A DNA stretch of 64,000 nt from NCBI GenBank assembly GCA_902588625.1, contig CACIPU010000003.1, positions 1-64,000 on the forward strand, in the 5' to 3' direction. The position numbers and the translations under genes were made by a program. The notes beneath the pieces are model-generated. The model was not told the origin of the DNA and did not search any database. It saw only the letters and a program-made list of their open reading frames with translations. This stretch comes from an uncultured Pelagibacteraceae bacterium (lineage in GTDB: Bacteria; Pseudomonadota; Alphaproteobacteria; Pelagibacterales; Pelagibacteraceae). Of this stretch, positions 1 through 11,520 are shown one piece after another (the first letter of the stretch is position 1; each line of letters opens with the position of its first letter).

Positions 1-2
1 TT

Positions 3-1127
3 CTTATAATATTAGCTGCTGGAGATAGCAAAAGATTTAAATCCAGCACTCCTAAACCTTATCAAATAGTAAATGATAAAACAATTTTAGAACATTCGTT
101 AAATGCCTTTAAAGATGTTAAAAAAATAAAGAAAACAATACTCGTTTATAATAAAAAACATAAAAAATATATAGATAAACTTTCAATTAAAAATGTCTTA
201 AAAATTGTTGGAGGCAGATCTCGTCAAGAGTCAACTTTTATAGCTTTAAAAAAAATAAAAAAAATGGGATGTAAAAAGGTTTTAATACATGACGCTGCAA
301 GGCCAAATATTTCTGTAAATATTATAAATAATACAATTTTAAAACTCAAAAAATACAACGCTGTAATTCCGGTTATACCAATTGCAGATTCATCAAAAAG
401 GATAAATCAGAATATAATATTTAAAAATATTGAGAGAAATAGTTTAAGGCTCGCACAAACTCCGCAAGGTTTTTATTTTAAAAAAATTTATAATAAGCAT
501 TTAAAGAATAAAGGATTATCTATTGAAGATGATTCTGCATTATTTACAAACGATCAAGAAGATGTTTTTACTATTTCTGGTTCTAAAAAGAATTTAAAAA
601 TTACAGATAACGAGGACTTAGAAATATTTCAATCATTTAAAAAAAAAAGAAATTATGTTGGAATAGGTTTTGATATTCACAAGTTGGTACCAGGAAGACC
701 TCTTTATTTAGCAGGCTTAAAAATTAGATCCAAGTTAGGTACATTAGGGCACTCAGATGGAGATCCTGTTCTTCACTCGATAATTGATGCAATATTAGGA
801 GCTTGTAAAATGGGGGATATTGGACAAATGTTTTCTGATAAAAACAAAAAATTTAAAAATATTAGGTCGACAGTATTACTCAAAGAAGTAATAAATAAGA
901 TTAAAGAAAAGAAATATCATATAAGTAATTTAGACATGAATATAATTACACAAACTCCTAAAATTAAAATTCATAAAAATAAAATGATTAAAAATATCAG
1001 TAATTTATGCAAAATTTCTGAAAACCAAATTAATATAAAAGGTAAAACAACTGAAAAGTTGGGCGTTATTGGAAAAAAACAAGCAATAGCTTGCGAAGTG
1101 ATAATTTCAATTATTAAATATGATTAA
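3..1127 (+). CDS. ispDF: Bifunctional 2-C-methyl-D-erythritol 4-phosphate cytidylyltransferase / 2,4-cyclodiphosphate synthase (5' partial)
   Basis: Frame 3 is open from the window edge: LIILAAGDSKRFKSSTPKPYQIVN...HDAARPN (IspD) continues in frame into YVGIGFDIHKLVPGRPLYLAG...GHSDGDPVLHSIIDAILGA (IspF). The ORF track start at 264 is an internal Met. Confidence 0.95.
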   Translation, partial: LIILAAGDSKRFKSSTPKPYQIVNDKTILEHSLNAFKDVKKIKKTILVYNKKHKKYIDKLSIKNVLKIVGGRSRQESTFIALKKIKKMGCKKVLIHDAARPNISVNIINNTILKLKKYNAVIPVIPIADSSKRINQNIIFKNIERNSLRLAQTPQGFYFKKIYNKHLKNKGLSIEDDSALFTNDQEDVFTISGSKKNLKITDNEDLEIFQSFKKKRNYVGIGFDIHKLVPGRPLYLAGLKIRSKLGTLGHSDGDPVLHSIIDAILGACKMGDIGQMFSDKNKKFKNIRSTVLLKEVINKIKEKKYHISNLDMNIITQTPKIKIHKNKMIKNISNLCKISENQINIKGKTTEKLGVIGKKQAIACEVIISIIKYD

Positions 1128-1623
1128 TAAAATCAATTTTCTATTCGTAACATTTTTAGGTCTTGGAAAAATTAATTATGCACCTGGAACTTTGTCATCT
1201 TTAATAACTACATTTTTATTGTTTTATTTTTTTCATATACTTAACCTATCCCATCAAACAATTTTAATTGGCTTTTTTATAATATTTTTTTATTCGCTTT
1301 ATGCAATAAGTAGTTACATCAAAAAAAAGGAAAATAAGGATCCTAAAGAAATAGTAATAGATGAAATTATTGGCCAATCAATACCTATTTATGTTTATGA
1401 AATCTCTCACGGTATAGAAAAGAATTATAGTGAGGCTTATTTGTATTATATTTATATTTTTATTTTGTTTAGATTTTTTGACATAAAAAAACCTTTTCCT
1501 ATAAGTTATTTTGATAAAAATTATAAAAATAGCCTAGGTGTTATATTGGATGATGTTATTGCTGGAATTTATGTTATTTTAACATTAATTATATTTATGG
1601 TAATAAAATCAAGTTTATCCTAA
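1120..1623 (+). CDS. pgpA: Phosphatidylglycerophosphatase A
   Basis: GLGKINYAPGTLSSL, DEIIGQ and DDVIAGIYV motifs; overlaps the ispDF end by 8 bp. Confidence 0.85.
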   Translation: MINKINFLFVTFLGLGKINYAPGTLSSLITTFLLFYFFHILNLSHQTILIGFFIIFFYSLYAISSYIKKKENKDPKEIVIDEIIGQSIPIYVYEISHGIEKNYSEAYLYYIYIFILFRFFDIKKPFPISYFDKNYKNSLGVILDDVIAGIYVILTLIIFMVIKSSLS

Positions 1624-2090
1624 TGAAAATAAATAAAATTATTAGTTTATTAATTAAAAAAAAATGTTCAATTTCTGTGGCTGAATCCTGCACTGGTGGC
1701 TTGCTTTCTAATTCCATAGCCTCAATAGATGGTGCATCTAAAGTATTTAATATGGGATTGGTAACTTACTCTAATAAAGCTAAAAAAAGTATTTTAAAAG
1801 TTCCACAAAAAATAATAACTAAATATGGAGCTGTGAGTTTTCAGTGTTGCTTATCTATGGTTAATAACCTTAGTAAAATTAGCAATAGTAACATCTGTAT
1901 TTCAATAACGGGAATAGCGGGTCCCAAAGGTGGTTCAATAAAAAAACCTGTCGGATTAGTTTTTATCGGTATTAAAAAAAATAACAAAACCTATATAAAT
2001 AAATATTTATTTAAAAATAAAGGAAGAAATAAGATTCAACAGCAAGCTGTTAAAAAATCTTTAGAATTAGTTTTTGGATTTATTAAATAA
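1623..2090 (+). CDS. pncC: CinA C-terminal domain / nicotinamide-nucleotide amidase
   Basis: SVAESCTGGLLSNSIASIDGASKVFNMGLVTYSN and ITGIAGPKGGSIKKPVGLVFIG motifs; CinA_C domain only. Confidence 0.9.
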   Translation: MKINKIISLLIKKKCSISVAESCTGGLLSNSIASIDGASKVFNMGLVTYSNKAKKSILKVPQKIITKYGAVSFQCCLSMVNNLSKISNSNICISITGIAGPKGGSIKKPVGLVFIGIKKNNKTYINKYLFKNKGRNKIQQQAVKKSLELVFGFIK

Positions 2091-2522
2091 ATCTGATGCT
2101 CTGCTCTCAAAAGCATTAGCAATCTTTACAAGACCTATATCGAAAGATTTTTTCATTAAAATATTTAAAATTTTATTTTTTAATTCAAAGTTAATGTGAA
2201 AATCTATTTGGCTTTTTTTACCAATATCTTTAAAAAACCATCGATTTTCTAAGTGTTTAATTGGTCCTCCAATATTAGTTACAAAAATTGAGTCTTTATT
2301 TTTGTCATAAATTACTAAGCTTTTATAAGTCTCTTTAAAAAAACTTTTTCCAATAGTGAGGTCTGCTATAATTTCGATTGTACTACCTTTGCTATTTTTG
2401 CTATGAATTTTTCCATCAATACACCAAGGCACAAATTCAGGGTATTTTTCAATATCAAGAACCATTTTAATTAAATTATCTTTTGTACAAGGTATGTCTT
2501 TTTTTAAATAAGCTTTGGGCAT
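2067..2522 (-). CDS. coq10: Coq10/RatA-type START-like ubiquinone-binding protein
   Basis: [20 protein letters not shown]...[18 protein letters not shown] family pattern; sits next to lipA as in other alphaproteobacteria. Confidence 0.85.
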   Translation of the reverse strand: MPKAYLKKDIPCTKDNLIKMVLDIEKYPEFVPWCIDGKIHSKNSKGSTIEIIADLTIGKSFFKETYKSLVIYDKNKDSIFVTNIGGPIKHLENRWFFKDIGKKSQIDFHINFELKNKILNILMKKSFDIGLVKIANAFESRASDLFNKSKN

Positions 2523-3442
2523 TCAGATTGTTCTTCTCTTAGCCTTTTCATTTTAGAAAAATCCTCGTCTGCATGATATGATGATCTCGTTAATGGTGAA
2601 GATGATACAATTAAAAAGCCTTTTGTTAGAGCTATTTTTTTTAGTTCTTCAAATTCATCAGGATGGACATATCTATTCAATGGATAATGTTTAACAGTTG
2701 GTTGAAGATATTGTCCAATAGTCAAAAAATCTACATTAGCAGATAATAAGTCGTCCATTACTTGGATAATTTCATCTTTTGTTTCACCAAGACCCAACAT
2801 AATTCCAGATTTTGTAAATATTTTATTATTAATTTGTTTAGCAGATTTTAATAAATCAATTGAGGAGAAATACCTAGAACCAGGCCTCACTTTTCTATAT
2901 AAACTCGGTACAGTTTCTATGTTGTGATTAAAAACATCTGGATTCGCTGCAACAACTTTTATATAAGAGTTTCCCTTTCGTAAAAAATCAGGTGTTAATA
3001 CTTCTATAGTCGTGTTTTCATTAATTTTTCTTATAGCTATTATGACTTCTGAAAAGTGTTGCGCTCCTCCATCATCTAAATCATCTCTATCGACTGAAGT
3101 AATAACCACATGTTTTAAATTTAATTCTTTTGTAGCTTGAGCAATTTTATTTGGTTCCAAAGGATCTAAATCAACTGGCTTGCCTGTTCTAACATTACAA
3201 AAAGAACATGCCCTTGTACATGTGTCTCCCATAATCATAAAGGTTGCGTGTTTTTTACTCCAACATTCTGAAATATTAGGACAGCTAGCTTCTTGACATA
3301 CTGTATGAAGTTTTTTTCTATTAATAATTTCTTTAGTTTTAAAATAATTTTTTGTATCTAATAATCGTGACCTAATCCATCTTGGTTTTTTTTTTATTAA
3401 ACTTATTGGATTATTAATTTTTTCTGGATGTCTCAACTTCAT
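2504..3442 (-). CDS. lipA: Lipoyl synthase
   Basis: [13 protein letters not shown] and [14 protein letters not shown] iron-sulfur cluster motifs. Confidence 0.97.
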   Translation of the reverse strand: MKLRHPEKINNPISLIKKKPRWIRSRLLDTKNYFKTKEIINRKKLHTVCQEASCPNISECWSKKHATFMIMGDTCTRACSFCNVRTGKPVDLDPLEPNKIAQATKELNLKHVVITSVDRDDLDDGGAQHFSEVIIAIRKINENTTIEVLTPDFLRKGNSYIKVVAANPDVFNHNIETVPSLYRKVRPGSRYFSSIDLLKSAKQINNKIFTKSGIMLGLGETKDEIIQVMDDLLSANVDFLTIGQYLQPTVKHYPLNRYVHPDEFEELKKIALTKGFLIVSSSPLTRSSYHADEDFSKMKRLREEQSECPKLI

Positions 3443-3444
3443 AT

Positions 3445-3738
3445 TTAATTAATAAATATTTTTTCATTCTTTTTTCCTACCATAAATTTTTCTCTATATA
3501 AAATTTCCAGATAGTCAGCATCAATAACGCCTGTTAAAAGATTGTTCTGTTTTTCAATTTCGTTTAATTGTTTAATAGCTATTAACTTATTTTTATTGAG
3601 TTGTTTAACTGTTTCTCTTTTCTCAAGATAAGAAATCAAACCTCTTTCACCCTCCAAAAGATTTAATAGCATATACAAAAATAAAGTAATGCATATAAGA
3701 ACAAATTTGTTTTTATTAAATATTTCTAAAAATATCAT
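3445..3738 (-). CDS. ftsB: FtsB/DivIC septum formation initiator family protein
   Basis: Short protein with N-terminal TM and coiled coil ([23 protein letters not shown]); syntenic with eno. Confidence 0.8.
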   Translation of the reverse strand: MIFLEIFNKNKFVLICITLFLYMLLNLLEGERGLISYLEKRETVKQLNKNKLIAIKQLNEIEKQNNLLTGVIDADYLEILYREKFMVGKKNEKIFIN

Positions 3739-3742
3739 TAAT

Positions 3743-4996
3743 TTAAACTTTAGCCATTTTTACAGAATTTCCAAGTTCATCTTCGATCTTTAATAAACGG
3801 TTATATTTAGCTACTCTTTCTGATCTAGCTAAAGACCCTGTTTTTATTTGTGATGAGTTAGTAGCCACTGCTAAATCAGCTATAAAAGTATCTTCGGAAT
3901 CCCCTGATCGATGTGAAATGATAGTCTTATAATTATGTTTGTGAGCAAGATTAATGACTTTTTGAGTTTCCGTTAATGTTCCTATTTGATTAGGTTTTAT
4001 CAATATTGTATTAGCTGCTTTAGACTTTATACCCTTGGATAATCGTTTATGGTTTGTAACAAAAAGATCGTCTCCTACAACTTGAATATTATTGTCTACA
4101 AGCTTGGTAAAATTACTCCAAGAAGTCCAATCCTCTTCAAAAAATGGATCTTCGATTGATCTTATTGGATATTTTTTGATTAGTTCTAAATAATAATTAA
4201 TTGTTTTATCGGGTGATAAAAACTGTGGTGAATTAATTGCATATTTATTATCTTTAAATAGTTCATTTGCCGCAACATCTAAACATATTGAAATATCTTC
4301 ACCTGGTTTATATCCAGCCTTATCAATTGCCTCTAAAATAAATTCAATTGCTGCTTCGTTATTTTGCAGTGAAGGAGCAAAACCACCTTCATCACCAACA
4401 GTTGTTGGATAGTTTTTGCTACTTATAAGATTTTTTAATTTTTGTATTACTAAAAAACAAATATTAACTGCTTCTTTAAAACTTCTAGCTTTATCAGGTC
4501 TAATCATAAATTCCTGGATTCTTAAAGAATTATTTGCATGAACTCCTCCATTAATTATATTCATTAATGGAAGTGGTAAAGTTTTTTTATTTCCTAAATA
4601 CTCATATAAAGGTAATTTTTTTGAAATGGCCGATACTTTAGAAACGGCTATAGAGACTGATAAAATTGCGTTAGCGCCTAATCTTTTTTTTTGATCCGTT
4701 CCGTCTAAATCAATTAGAGTTTGATCAATATTTTTCTGATCTTCCGGATTTAAACCATTAAGACTTTTTGCTATTTCTCCGTTTACTTTTTCTATTGCTT
4801 TTAAAACACTTTTTCCTAAATAATTTTTATTTTCTATATCTCTAAGCTCGAAAGATTCATAAGTTCCTGTAGATGCTCCCGAAGGCACGATTGCAGATCC
4901 AACGCTTCCATCATTTAATAGAATCTCAGTTGAAATAGTGGGCATTCCCCTGCTATCAAAAACTTGTCTTGCCTTGATGCTAGTTATTTTTGGCAT
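3743..4996 (-). CDS. eno: Enolase
   Basis: [61 protein letters not shown]. Confidence 0.98.
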   Translation of the reverse strand: MPKITSIKARQVFDSRGMPTISTEILLNDGSVGSAIVPSGASTGTYESFELRDIENKNYLGKSVLKAIEKVNGEIAKSLNGLNPEDQKNIDQTLIDLDGTDQKKRLGANAILSVSIAVSKVSAISKKLPLYEYLGNKKTLPLPLMNIINGGVHANNSLRIQEFMIRPDKARSFKEAVNICFLVIQKLKNLISSKNYPTTVGDEGGFAPSLQNNEAAIEFILEAIDKAGYKPGEDISICLDVAANELFKDNKYAINSPQFLSPDKTINYYLELIKKYPIRSIEDPFFEEDWTSWSNFTKLVDNNIQVVGDDLFVTNHKRLSKGIKSKAANTILIKPNQIGTLTETQKVINLAHKHNYKTIISHRSGDSEDTFIADLAVATNSSQIKTGSLARSERVAKYNRLLKIEDELGNSVKMAKV

Positions 4997-5816
4997 CTTT
5001 TACTAAATTATCAATTTGAATTAATTTTTTTAATAAAGAAGATAGTTTTGATAAAGGAACCATATTTGGTCCGTCTGAAGGAGCATTATCTGGATCGGGA
5101 TGAGTCTCTATAAAAACGGCCGCGACTCCTACGGCAACTGCTGCTCTAGCAAGATATTCAACGAACTCTCTTTGTCCACCACTTTTGTCACCCATTCCAC
5201 CTGGTTGTTGCACTGAGTGCGTTGCGTCAAAAATAACTGGATAACCAGTTTTTGCCATTATTGGTATCGACCTCATATCTGAAACTAAAGTGTTGTAACC
5301 AAAACTTGCTCCTCTTTCAGTAAGTAAAATATTTTTATTTCCAGATTCTTCAATTTTTTTAATTACATTAACCATGTCCCATGGAGCTAAAAACTGTCCT
5401 TTTTTTATATTAACAATTTTTCCTGTTTTAGCTGCAGCTATTAACAAATCTGTTTGACGACATAAAAAAGCTGGAATTTGCAGAACGTCAACATGTTTAG
5501 AAACTACAGTACACTGATCAATAGAGTGAACATCTGTTAAGATAGGAATCTGCAATTCATTTCTAATCTTATCAAAAATCGGAAGTGATTTTTCTAATCC
5601 AATTCCCCGTTTTCCTTTAAGGCTTGTTCTGTTAGCTTTATCAAACGATGTTTTATAAATGAGTTTAATTCCAAGCTCTTTAGTAATTTTTTTTAATTCT
5701 TTTGATACTTCAATAGCATGGGATTCACTTTCTAGCTGACATGGTCCAGCAATCAAAGTAAATTTATCAGAATTAGAAATATTTATATCGTTACATTTAA
5801 CTATTTTATTTTGCAT
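4980..5816 (-). CDS. kdsA: 3-deoxy-8-phosphooctulonate synthase
   Basis: [62 protein letters not shown]. Confidence 0.98.
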   Translation of the reverse strand: MQNKIVKCNDINISNSDKFTLIAGPCQLESESHAIEVSKELKKITKELGIKLIYKTSFDKANRTSLKGKRGIGLEKSLPIFDKIRNELQIPILTDVHSIDQCTVVSKHVDVLQIPAFLCRQTDLLIAAAKTGKIVNIKKGQFLAPWDMVNVIKKIEESGNKNILLTERGASFGYNTLVSDMRSIPIMAKTGYPVIFDATHSVQQPGGMGDKSGGQREFVEYLARAAVAVGVAAVFIETHPDPDNAPSDGPNMVPLSKLSSLLKKLIQIDNLVKDAKNN

Positions 5817-7441
5817 TAACTAATTTCCTTTTGTTTGTGGGCAGCTTTAATAAATGATGAAAATAAAGGATGTGGATTAAAGGGTCTAGATTTAAACTCA
5901 GGATGAAATTGAACACCTATAAACCACGGATGTGTTTTAAGTTCTACTATTTCAGGCAATAAACCATCTGGAGAGATTGCTGAAAATATTAATCCTTTTT
6001 TTTCAAATTCGCTTTGATATTTTATGTTCACTTCGTACCTATGTCTGTGTCTTTCACTAATTTTTTTCATTGAATATATTTTTGATGTTAATGAATTTTT
6101 TTTTAATATTGCATCATATAAACCAAGTCTCATTGTCCCGCCTAAATTTTTTTCATTACCTTTAAAAATTTTATTACCTTTTTGCCATTCATTTATTAAG
6201 CCTACAACAGGTGTGCAATTATTTCCAAATTCACTGCTAGAAGCATTTTTAATTTTCAGTAAATTTCTAGCGGCTTCGATAACAGCCATTTGCATACCAA
6301 AACATATACCAAAAAAAGGTATATTGTTTAATCTTGCGTATTTTATGGCAGCAATTTTTCCTTCACTTCCCCTTTTTCCAAAACCTCCAGGGATAAGTAT
6401 GCCTGAAACTTTTTTTAATAAAGCGTCTAAATTGTCAACTCTTAAGCTATCAGAATCTATACGGTCTAATTTTACTTTAAGCTTATTAGATATTCCTCCA
6501 TGCGCTAATGCTTCATCTAAAGATTTGTAAGCGTCTTTTAAATTTACATATTTTCCAATGATTCCAATATTTACCTCTTTTTTTGATCGTAAAACATTTA
6601 ATGTGATTTTTTTCCATTTTGTAAGATTGGGTTTCTTTTTACTTTTTATGTTAAAATAAGATAAAACACGCTCATCAAGTTTTTCTTTGTGAAAACTAAT
6701 GGGTGCCTCATAAATAGTTTTCACATCTATTGTTTCTATTACATTTTTTATATCAACATTACAAAATAAAGATATTTTTTCTCTTTCATTTTTAGGTATA
6801 CTTTTTTCACTTCTACAAATAATTATATCTGGTTGTATGCCCAAACTTCTCAATTCTTTTACTGAATGTTGTGTAGGTTTAGTTTTAAGTTCAGCTGATG
6901 CTTTTAAATAAGGTACAAGAGTTAAATGTATAAATAAACTATTCCTTTTTCCTATATCATTTGAAAATTGTCTTATAGCTTCTAAGAAAGGTAAACTCTC
7001 TATATCTCCAACAGTTCCACCAATTTCACAGATAATAAAGTCTTCATTTTTTACGTTATGAGATATAAATTTTTTAATTCTATTTGTTACATGTGGAACA
7101 ACCTGAACTGTTCCTCCCAAATAATCTCCTCTTCTTTCTTTTTTTATAATATCGCTGTAGATACCTCCTGTTGTAATGTTATCAAATTTAGTAGCTGATA
7201 TTTCTGTAAACCTTTCATAATGACCTATATCCAAATCTGTTTCAGCGCCATCATCAGTTACGAATACTTCTCCATGTTGAAATGGATTCATGGTTCCTGG
7301 GTCAACATTTAAATACGGATCTAATTTTCTTATTCTAACTTTGTATCCTCTTAATTGAAGCAAAGAAGCTAAAGAAGCTGAGGATAGTCCTTTTCCAAGT
7401 GATGAAACCACGCCGCCAGTGACAAATATATATCGCGCCAT
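5816..7441 (-). CDS. pyrG: CTP synthase
   Basis: [25 protein letters not shown]-terminal glutaminase [16 protein letters not shown] and [12 protein letters not shown]. Confidence 0.98.
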   Translation of the reverse strand: MARYIFVTGGVVSSLGKGLSSASLASLLQLRGYKVRIRKLDPYLNVDPGTMNPFQHGEVFVTDDGAETDLDIGHYERFTEISATKFDNITTGGIYSDIIKKERRGDYLGGTVQVVPHVTNRIKKFISHNVKNEDFIICEIGGTVGDIESLPFLEAIRQFSNDIGKRNSLFIHLTLVPYLKASAELKTKPTQHSVKELRSLGIQPDIIICRSEKSIPKNEREKISLFCNVDIKNVIETIDVKTIYEAPISFHKEKLDERVLSYFNIKSKKKPNLTKWKKITLNVLRSKKEVNIGIIGKYVNLKDAYKSLDEALAHGGISNKLKVKLDRIDSDSLRVDNLDALLKKVSGILIPGGFGKRGSEGKIAAIKYARLNNIPFFGICFGMQMAVIEAARNLLKIKNASSSEFGNNCTPVVGLINEWQKGNKIFKGNEKNLGGTMRLGLYDAILKKNSLTSKIYSMKKISERHRHRYEVNIKYQSEFEKKGLIFSAISPDGLLPEIVELKTHPWFIGVQFHPEFKSRPFNPHPLFSSFIKAAHKQKEIS

Positions 7442-7487
7442 GGAAGTGTATTATAGTAAAGATTAATGGAGAAAGAAAGTTAAATTA

Positions 7488-7787
7488 TTACTCTGATTTT
7501 GGAATTTCTGGTTCTGATGACACTTTTTCTTCTTCTGTAGATTCTAAAACAGATTTTGTAGGAAGGTTTTCTTTAGAAACAATTGTCAATGAAATACTAG
7601 TAATAATAAACAAAGTTGCTAATAAAGCTGTAGCTTTAGTTAAAAAATTGCCAGCTGATCTAGATGAAACAAAGCTTTCTTGTGAAACTCCCAGTCCTAA
7701 AGCTCCACCTTCAGATTTTTGAAGTAAAATAGAACCTATTAACAAAATGGCTAAAATTACATTTAAAATTAAAAGAAAATTTTCCAT
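7488..7787 (-). CDS. secG: Preprotein translocase subunit SecG
   Basis: LLIGSILLQKSEGGALGLG...SAGNFLTKATALLATLFI; between tpiA and pyrG. Confidence 0.93.
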   Translation of the reverse strand: MENFLLILNVILAILLIGSILLQKSEGGALGLGVSQESFVSSRSAGNFLTKATALLATLFIITSISLTIVSKENLPTKSVLESTEEEKVSSEPEIPKSE

Positions 7788-7792
7788 TAGTG

Positions 7793-8551
7793 TTATTTAT
7801 AGTAATTTTTTATTATATCAATAAATTTTTTAGAAGATTGGGAGGCGCTACCTATTAAAAAACCATCAATTTCATTAACATTAGATAAAAGTTTAACATT
7901 TTTACCATTTACCGATCCACCATATAAGACTTTAGGAAAGTTTTTAGTTTTAAAAATTTTTTTATAACTAATTTTTATATATTTAATTATATATTTTAGT
8001 TCATTAATATTTGGAATTTTATTAGATCCTATACACCAAATAGGTTCATATGCTATCATTATTCTTTTTTTGTTAAAACTTTTTTTAATACACTCTTTTA
8101 TTTGTTTTCGAATAATAGAATATGTTTTTCCTCTTTTTTTTTCATGAGAAGTTTCTCCAATACAGTATATTACATTTAACTTCTGGTTAAGAGAAGACTC
8201 AATTTTTTTTTCGATTAATTTTGGACTTTCTCCTTCTTTTCTATTTTCTGAGTGTCCTAAAATTATATATTCAGATCCCACTTTTTTTAACATTGATGCA
8301 TTAACGGATCCAGTAAAAGGACCGCTTGCTTCATGATGGTGGCAATTTTGAGCTCCTATTGAAATTGATTTTTTTTTCAGCTTTTTAACAAAAAAATTAA
8401 TTAATATATTAGGAACACATATTACTATTTTTTTTTTATTAATATAATTATTTTTAGAAATATAGGTATTTATTTTAGATATGATTTTAAATGATGCTAA
8501 ATCACCAAACATTTTCCAATTTCCTATAAAATACTTTAATTTATTTGTCAT
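7793..8551 (-). CDS. tpiA: Triosephosphate isomerase
   Basis: FIGNWKMFG, ILGHSENR, IAYEPIWCIG, LYGGSVNGKN. Confidence 0.95.
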   Translation of the reverse strand: MTNKLKYFIGNWKMFGDLASFKIISKINTYISKNNYINKKKIVICVPNILINFFVKKLKKKSISIGAQNCHHHEASGPFTGSVNASMLKKVGSEYIILGHSENRKEGESPKLIEKKIESSLNQKLNVIYCIGETSHEKKRGKTYSIIRKQIKECIKKSFNKKRIMIAYEPIWCIGSNKIPNINELKYIIKYIKISYKKIFKTKNFPKVLYGGSVNGKNVKLLSNVNEIDGFLIGSASQSSKKFIDIIKNYYK

Positions 8552-8612
8552 GATATAAAAATTAATTTATAGAGTATCTAAATATATAACAATAAAATAA
8601 TTTTAATTAAAA

Positions 8613-10061
8613 ATGTTAGGATCTATAAGAAAATTCTCGACTTCAATTTATGCCAAGATACTTTTAGGTATAGTTATTATCCCTTTTGTATTTTGGGGTA
8701 TGGGATCATCATTTGTTGGTGGTAATCAAAATGTTATAGCTACAATTGATAAAGAAAAACTTTCAACAAATGAATTTGCCAACTTTGTTTCTTCTTACAA
8801 AAAAAAGGACGATAAAATTTCTTCTACTGAAATTGATCAACTACTTTCAGCATACATAGGAGACAAACTCATTGAGATGGAATATGAAAATTATGGCATC
8901 TTATTATCTGATAAATCCTTGCGTGAATTAATAAGAAATCAAAAAGAGTTTAAAAAAAATAATAAATTTTCACGAACTCAGTATGAAAAATTTTTAATAG
9001 GAAACAATTTAGACGCTGTAAGTTTTGAAACAAACCTTGCGTTACAAGAGAAAAAAAAGCAACTTTTAAGTTTGATTGGTGGTGGAGTGGTTCCGTCAGA
9101 TTTTATGATTAACAAAATTTATAACATGATAAATCAAAAAAGAAATATCCAATTAATAAAATTAAATGATGCTTTTAAAAATGAACTAAATTTTGCAAAC
9201 GAAAAAATAGAAACTTACTATGAAAAAAATAAAGACAGGTATGTTGACACTTTTAAAAAAGCACAATTATTAGAAATTACTCCTAAAAAACTAAATGGAA
9301 CAGAAGAGTTTAATGATCTCTACTTTAAAAAAATTGATGAAATTTATGATGGAATAATTCAAGGTAAAAATTTTGACTCTATAATTAAAGATTATAACCT
9401 AACTGGAAAAAAAAATTTTCAAATTAATTCACAAGGTCAAGATTTAAATTATAATTTAGTAAATGAGATATCACCATTTATCGTAAATGAAATTTTTAAA
9501 TTAACTAGTGAAGAGCCTACCACCTTAATAGATGACAATAGCAAATATTACATTGTTGAAACTATTGACACAGAAATAGTTCAGAAGAAAATATCAGATG
9601 TAAATGTTAAGAAAGATATTATTAAAGATTTGAAAATTGCAAAAAAAAGAGAGTTAATGTCTAATATTATTAGCAAAGTTAATCAAAATAATTATAACAA
9701 AGTTGATTTTGATGAATTTATAAGAAAAAAAAGCGCTACAGTCCAAAAAATAAAATTACAAAGTATTAGTGATACAAAAGTACTTAGTGAAAATGTTGTG
9801 AAACAAATTTATTCAGTTCCTAATAAAAAAGTTATTGTGTACTATGATATTGATTTTAAAAATAATTTCTTAATTTATATAGATTCTATAACAGAGGTAA
9901 GTATTGATAAACAATCAAAAGATTATGAAAAATATTTAAATTTATCTAAGACTAGAATTACAAGTAGTATGTTTAATGCTTATGATGATTATATAAAATC
10001 CAAATATGAAATTGAGATAAATTATAAAGCGTTAAAAAATGTGAAAAGTTATTTTAATTAA
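8613..10061 (+). CDS. ppiD: SurA/PpiD-type periplasmic folding protein (membrane-anchored)
   Basis: N-terminal MLGSIRKFSTSIYAKILLGIVIIPFVFWGMGSSFVGG followed by SurA_N-like helices; divergent from tpiA and upstream of trpE as in other alphaproteobacteria. The PPIase core looks weak. Confidence 0.75.
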   Translation: MLGSIRKFSTSIYAKILLGIVIIPFVFWGMGSSFVGGNQNVIATIDKEKLSTNEFANFVSSYKKKDDKISSTEIDQLLSAYIGDKLIEMEYENYGILLSDKSLRELIRNQKEFKKNNKFSRTQYEKFLIGNNLDAVSFETNLALQEKKKQLLSLIGGGVVPSDFMINKIYNMINQKRNIQLIKLNDAFKNELNFANEKIETYYEKNKDRYVDTFKKAQLLEITPKKLNGTEEFNDLYFKKIDEIYDGIIQGKNFDSIIKDYNLTGKKNFQINSQGQDLNYNLVNEISPFIVNEIFKLTSEEPTTLIDDNSKYYIVETIDTEIVQKKISDVNVKKDIIKDLKIAKKRELMSNIISKVNQNNYNKVDFDEFIRKKSATVQKIKLQSISDTKVLSENVVKQIYSVPNKKVIVYYDIDFKNNFLIYIDSITEVSIDKQSKDYEKYLNLSKTRITSSMFNAYDDYIKSKYEIEINYKALKNVKSYFN

Positions 10062-11518
10062 TGAACATAAATTTAAAAACATTTACAAAAAAACATAAGA
10101 ATAAAAAAAATCAAATATTTTTCCAAAAAAGTCATTTTAAAAGCTCCTTTGCTATTGAAAATATTATTGATAATTATTTAATTAAAAAAAACAGTTTTAT
10201 TTTCGAGTCCGTTGAAAAAAGAAAAATTCGTGGTCGATATACGATACTTGGAGGAGATCCTGATAAGATTTGGGATTTCAACAAAAATAAAATTTATTTA
10301 ACTGAAAATTCTAAAAGAAAAATTATTAAAGAAAATCCGTATATATATTTAAAAAAATTAATTGATAATTTTAACTTCAAATTACCAAAGGGTTTGCCTC
10401 CTCTATCATCACTTTTAGTTGGTTACTTTTCTTATGATATTGTTAGATATATTGAAAAAATACCAAATAAATGTATTGATGATTTGAAAATACCGGATAT
10501 TAGGTTGATAAGACCTAAAACTATAATTATCTATGATAATTTAAAAAAAGAAATTTACTTTATTGCAAACTGTTTTGCTGATCAGAAAATTAAAAATTAT
10601 AAAAATTATTACAATACACAGCTCAAATTTATTTCTTCATTAAAGAATGATGTTTTTCAAAAAAGGAATAAGATTTTTATCAAACATAAAAAAATAAAAA
10701 AAATCAATGTAAAATCAAATATTTCTAAGAAGAGATTTAAGGATATAGTTTTAAAAGCTAAAAAATATATTAAAAAGGGTGATATTTTTCAGGTAGTACT
10801 TAGCCAAAGATTTGAAACACAATTAAGCAAGCCTCCTCTGGAAATTTATAAAAAACTAAGAAAAAACAATCCTTCTCCATTCATGTTCTTCTTTAATTTT
10901 AATGACTTTCAAATAGTTGGTAGTAGTCCTGAGATATTGGTTAGACTTAGAGATAATAAAATTACAATAAGACCAATTGCTGGTACTCGTCCAAGAGGAA
11001 CTAATTTTAACAAAGATCAAATCTATAAAAAACAACTCTTAAATGATCAAAAAGAACTAGCTGAGCATCTTATGTTACTTGATTTAGGAAGAAATGATGT
11101 TGGTAAAGTTTCAAAAGTAAATACAGTTAAAGTTACAGAGCAATTTAAAATTGAAAAGTATTCTCATGTTATGCATATAGTTTCGAATGTGGAAGGTCGT
11201 TTTGATAAAAAAACATCTTTATTAGATACTATGCTTGCTGGTTTTCCTGCTGGAACAGTGACTGGAGCGCCAAAAGTAAGAGCCATGGAAATTATTGATG
11301 AATTAGAGAAAAATCAAAGAAAAATGTACGCTGGTTCAATCGGTTACTTTTCTGCAAATAAAAGTTTTGATACATGTATAGCTCTAAGAACATCCTTAAT
11401 AAAAAATAATAAATTTTATATTCAATCGGGAGCAGGTATTGTTGCTGACAGCGTTCCTGAAAAAGAATATCGTGAGACAGTTAATAAAGCTAAAGCTTTG
11501 ATTAAATCTTTGGATTAA
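10061..11518 (+). CDS. trpE: Anthranilate synthase component I
   Basis: GSSPEILVRLRDNKITIRPIAGTRPRG, DLGRNDVGKVS, AGFPAGTVTGAPKVRAMEII. Confidence 0.96.
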   Translation: MNINLKTFTKKHKNKKNQIFFQKSHFKSSFAIENIIDNYLIKKNSFIFESVEKRKIRGRYTILGGDPDKIWDFNKNKIYLTENSKRKIIKENPYIYLKKLIDNFNFKLPKGLPPLSSLLVGYFSYDIVRYIEKIPNKCIDDLKIPDIRLIRPKTIIIYDNLKKEIYFIANCFADQKIKNYKNYYNTQLKFISSLKNDVFQKRNKIFIKHKKIKKINVKSNISKKRFKDIVLKAKKYIKKGDIFQVVLSQRFETQLSKPPLEIYKKLRKNNPSPFMFFFNFNDFQIVGSSPEILVRLRDNKITIRPIAGTRPRGTNFNKDQIYKKQLLNDQKELAEHLMLLDLGRNDVGKVSKVNTVKVTEQFKIEKYSHVMHIVSNVEGRFDKKTSLLDTMLAGFPAGTVTGAPKVRAMEIIDELEKNQRKMYAGSIGYFSANKSFDTCIALRTSLIKNNKFYIQSGAGIVADSVPEKEYRETVNKAKALIKSLD

Positions 11519-11520
11519 AA

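Noticed and set aside
6024-6530. 168-aa plus-strand ORF
   Set aside because: Entirely antisense to pyrG; no recognisable motifs.
8552-8612. AT-only palindromes such as ATTTTAATTAAAAT in the tpiA/ppiD spacer
   Set aside because: Expected by chance at this base composition.
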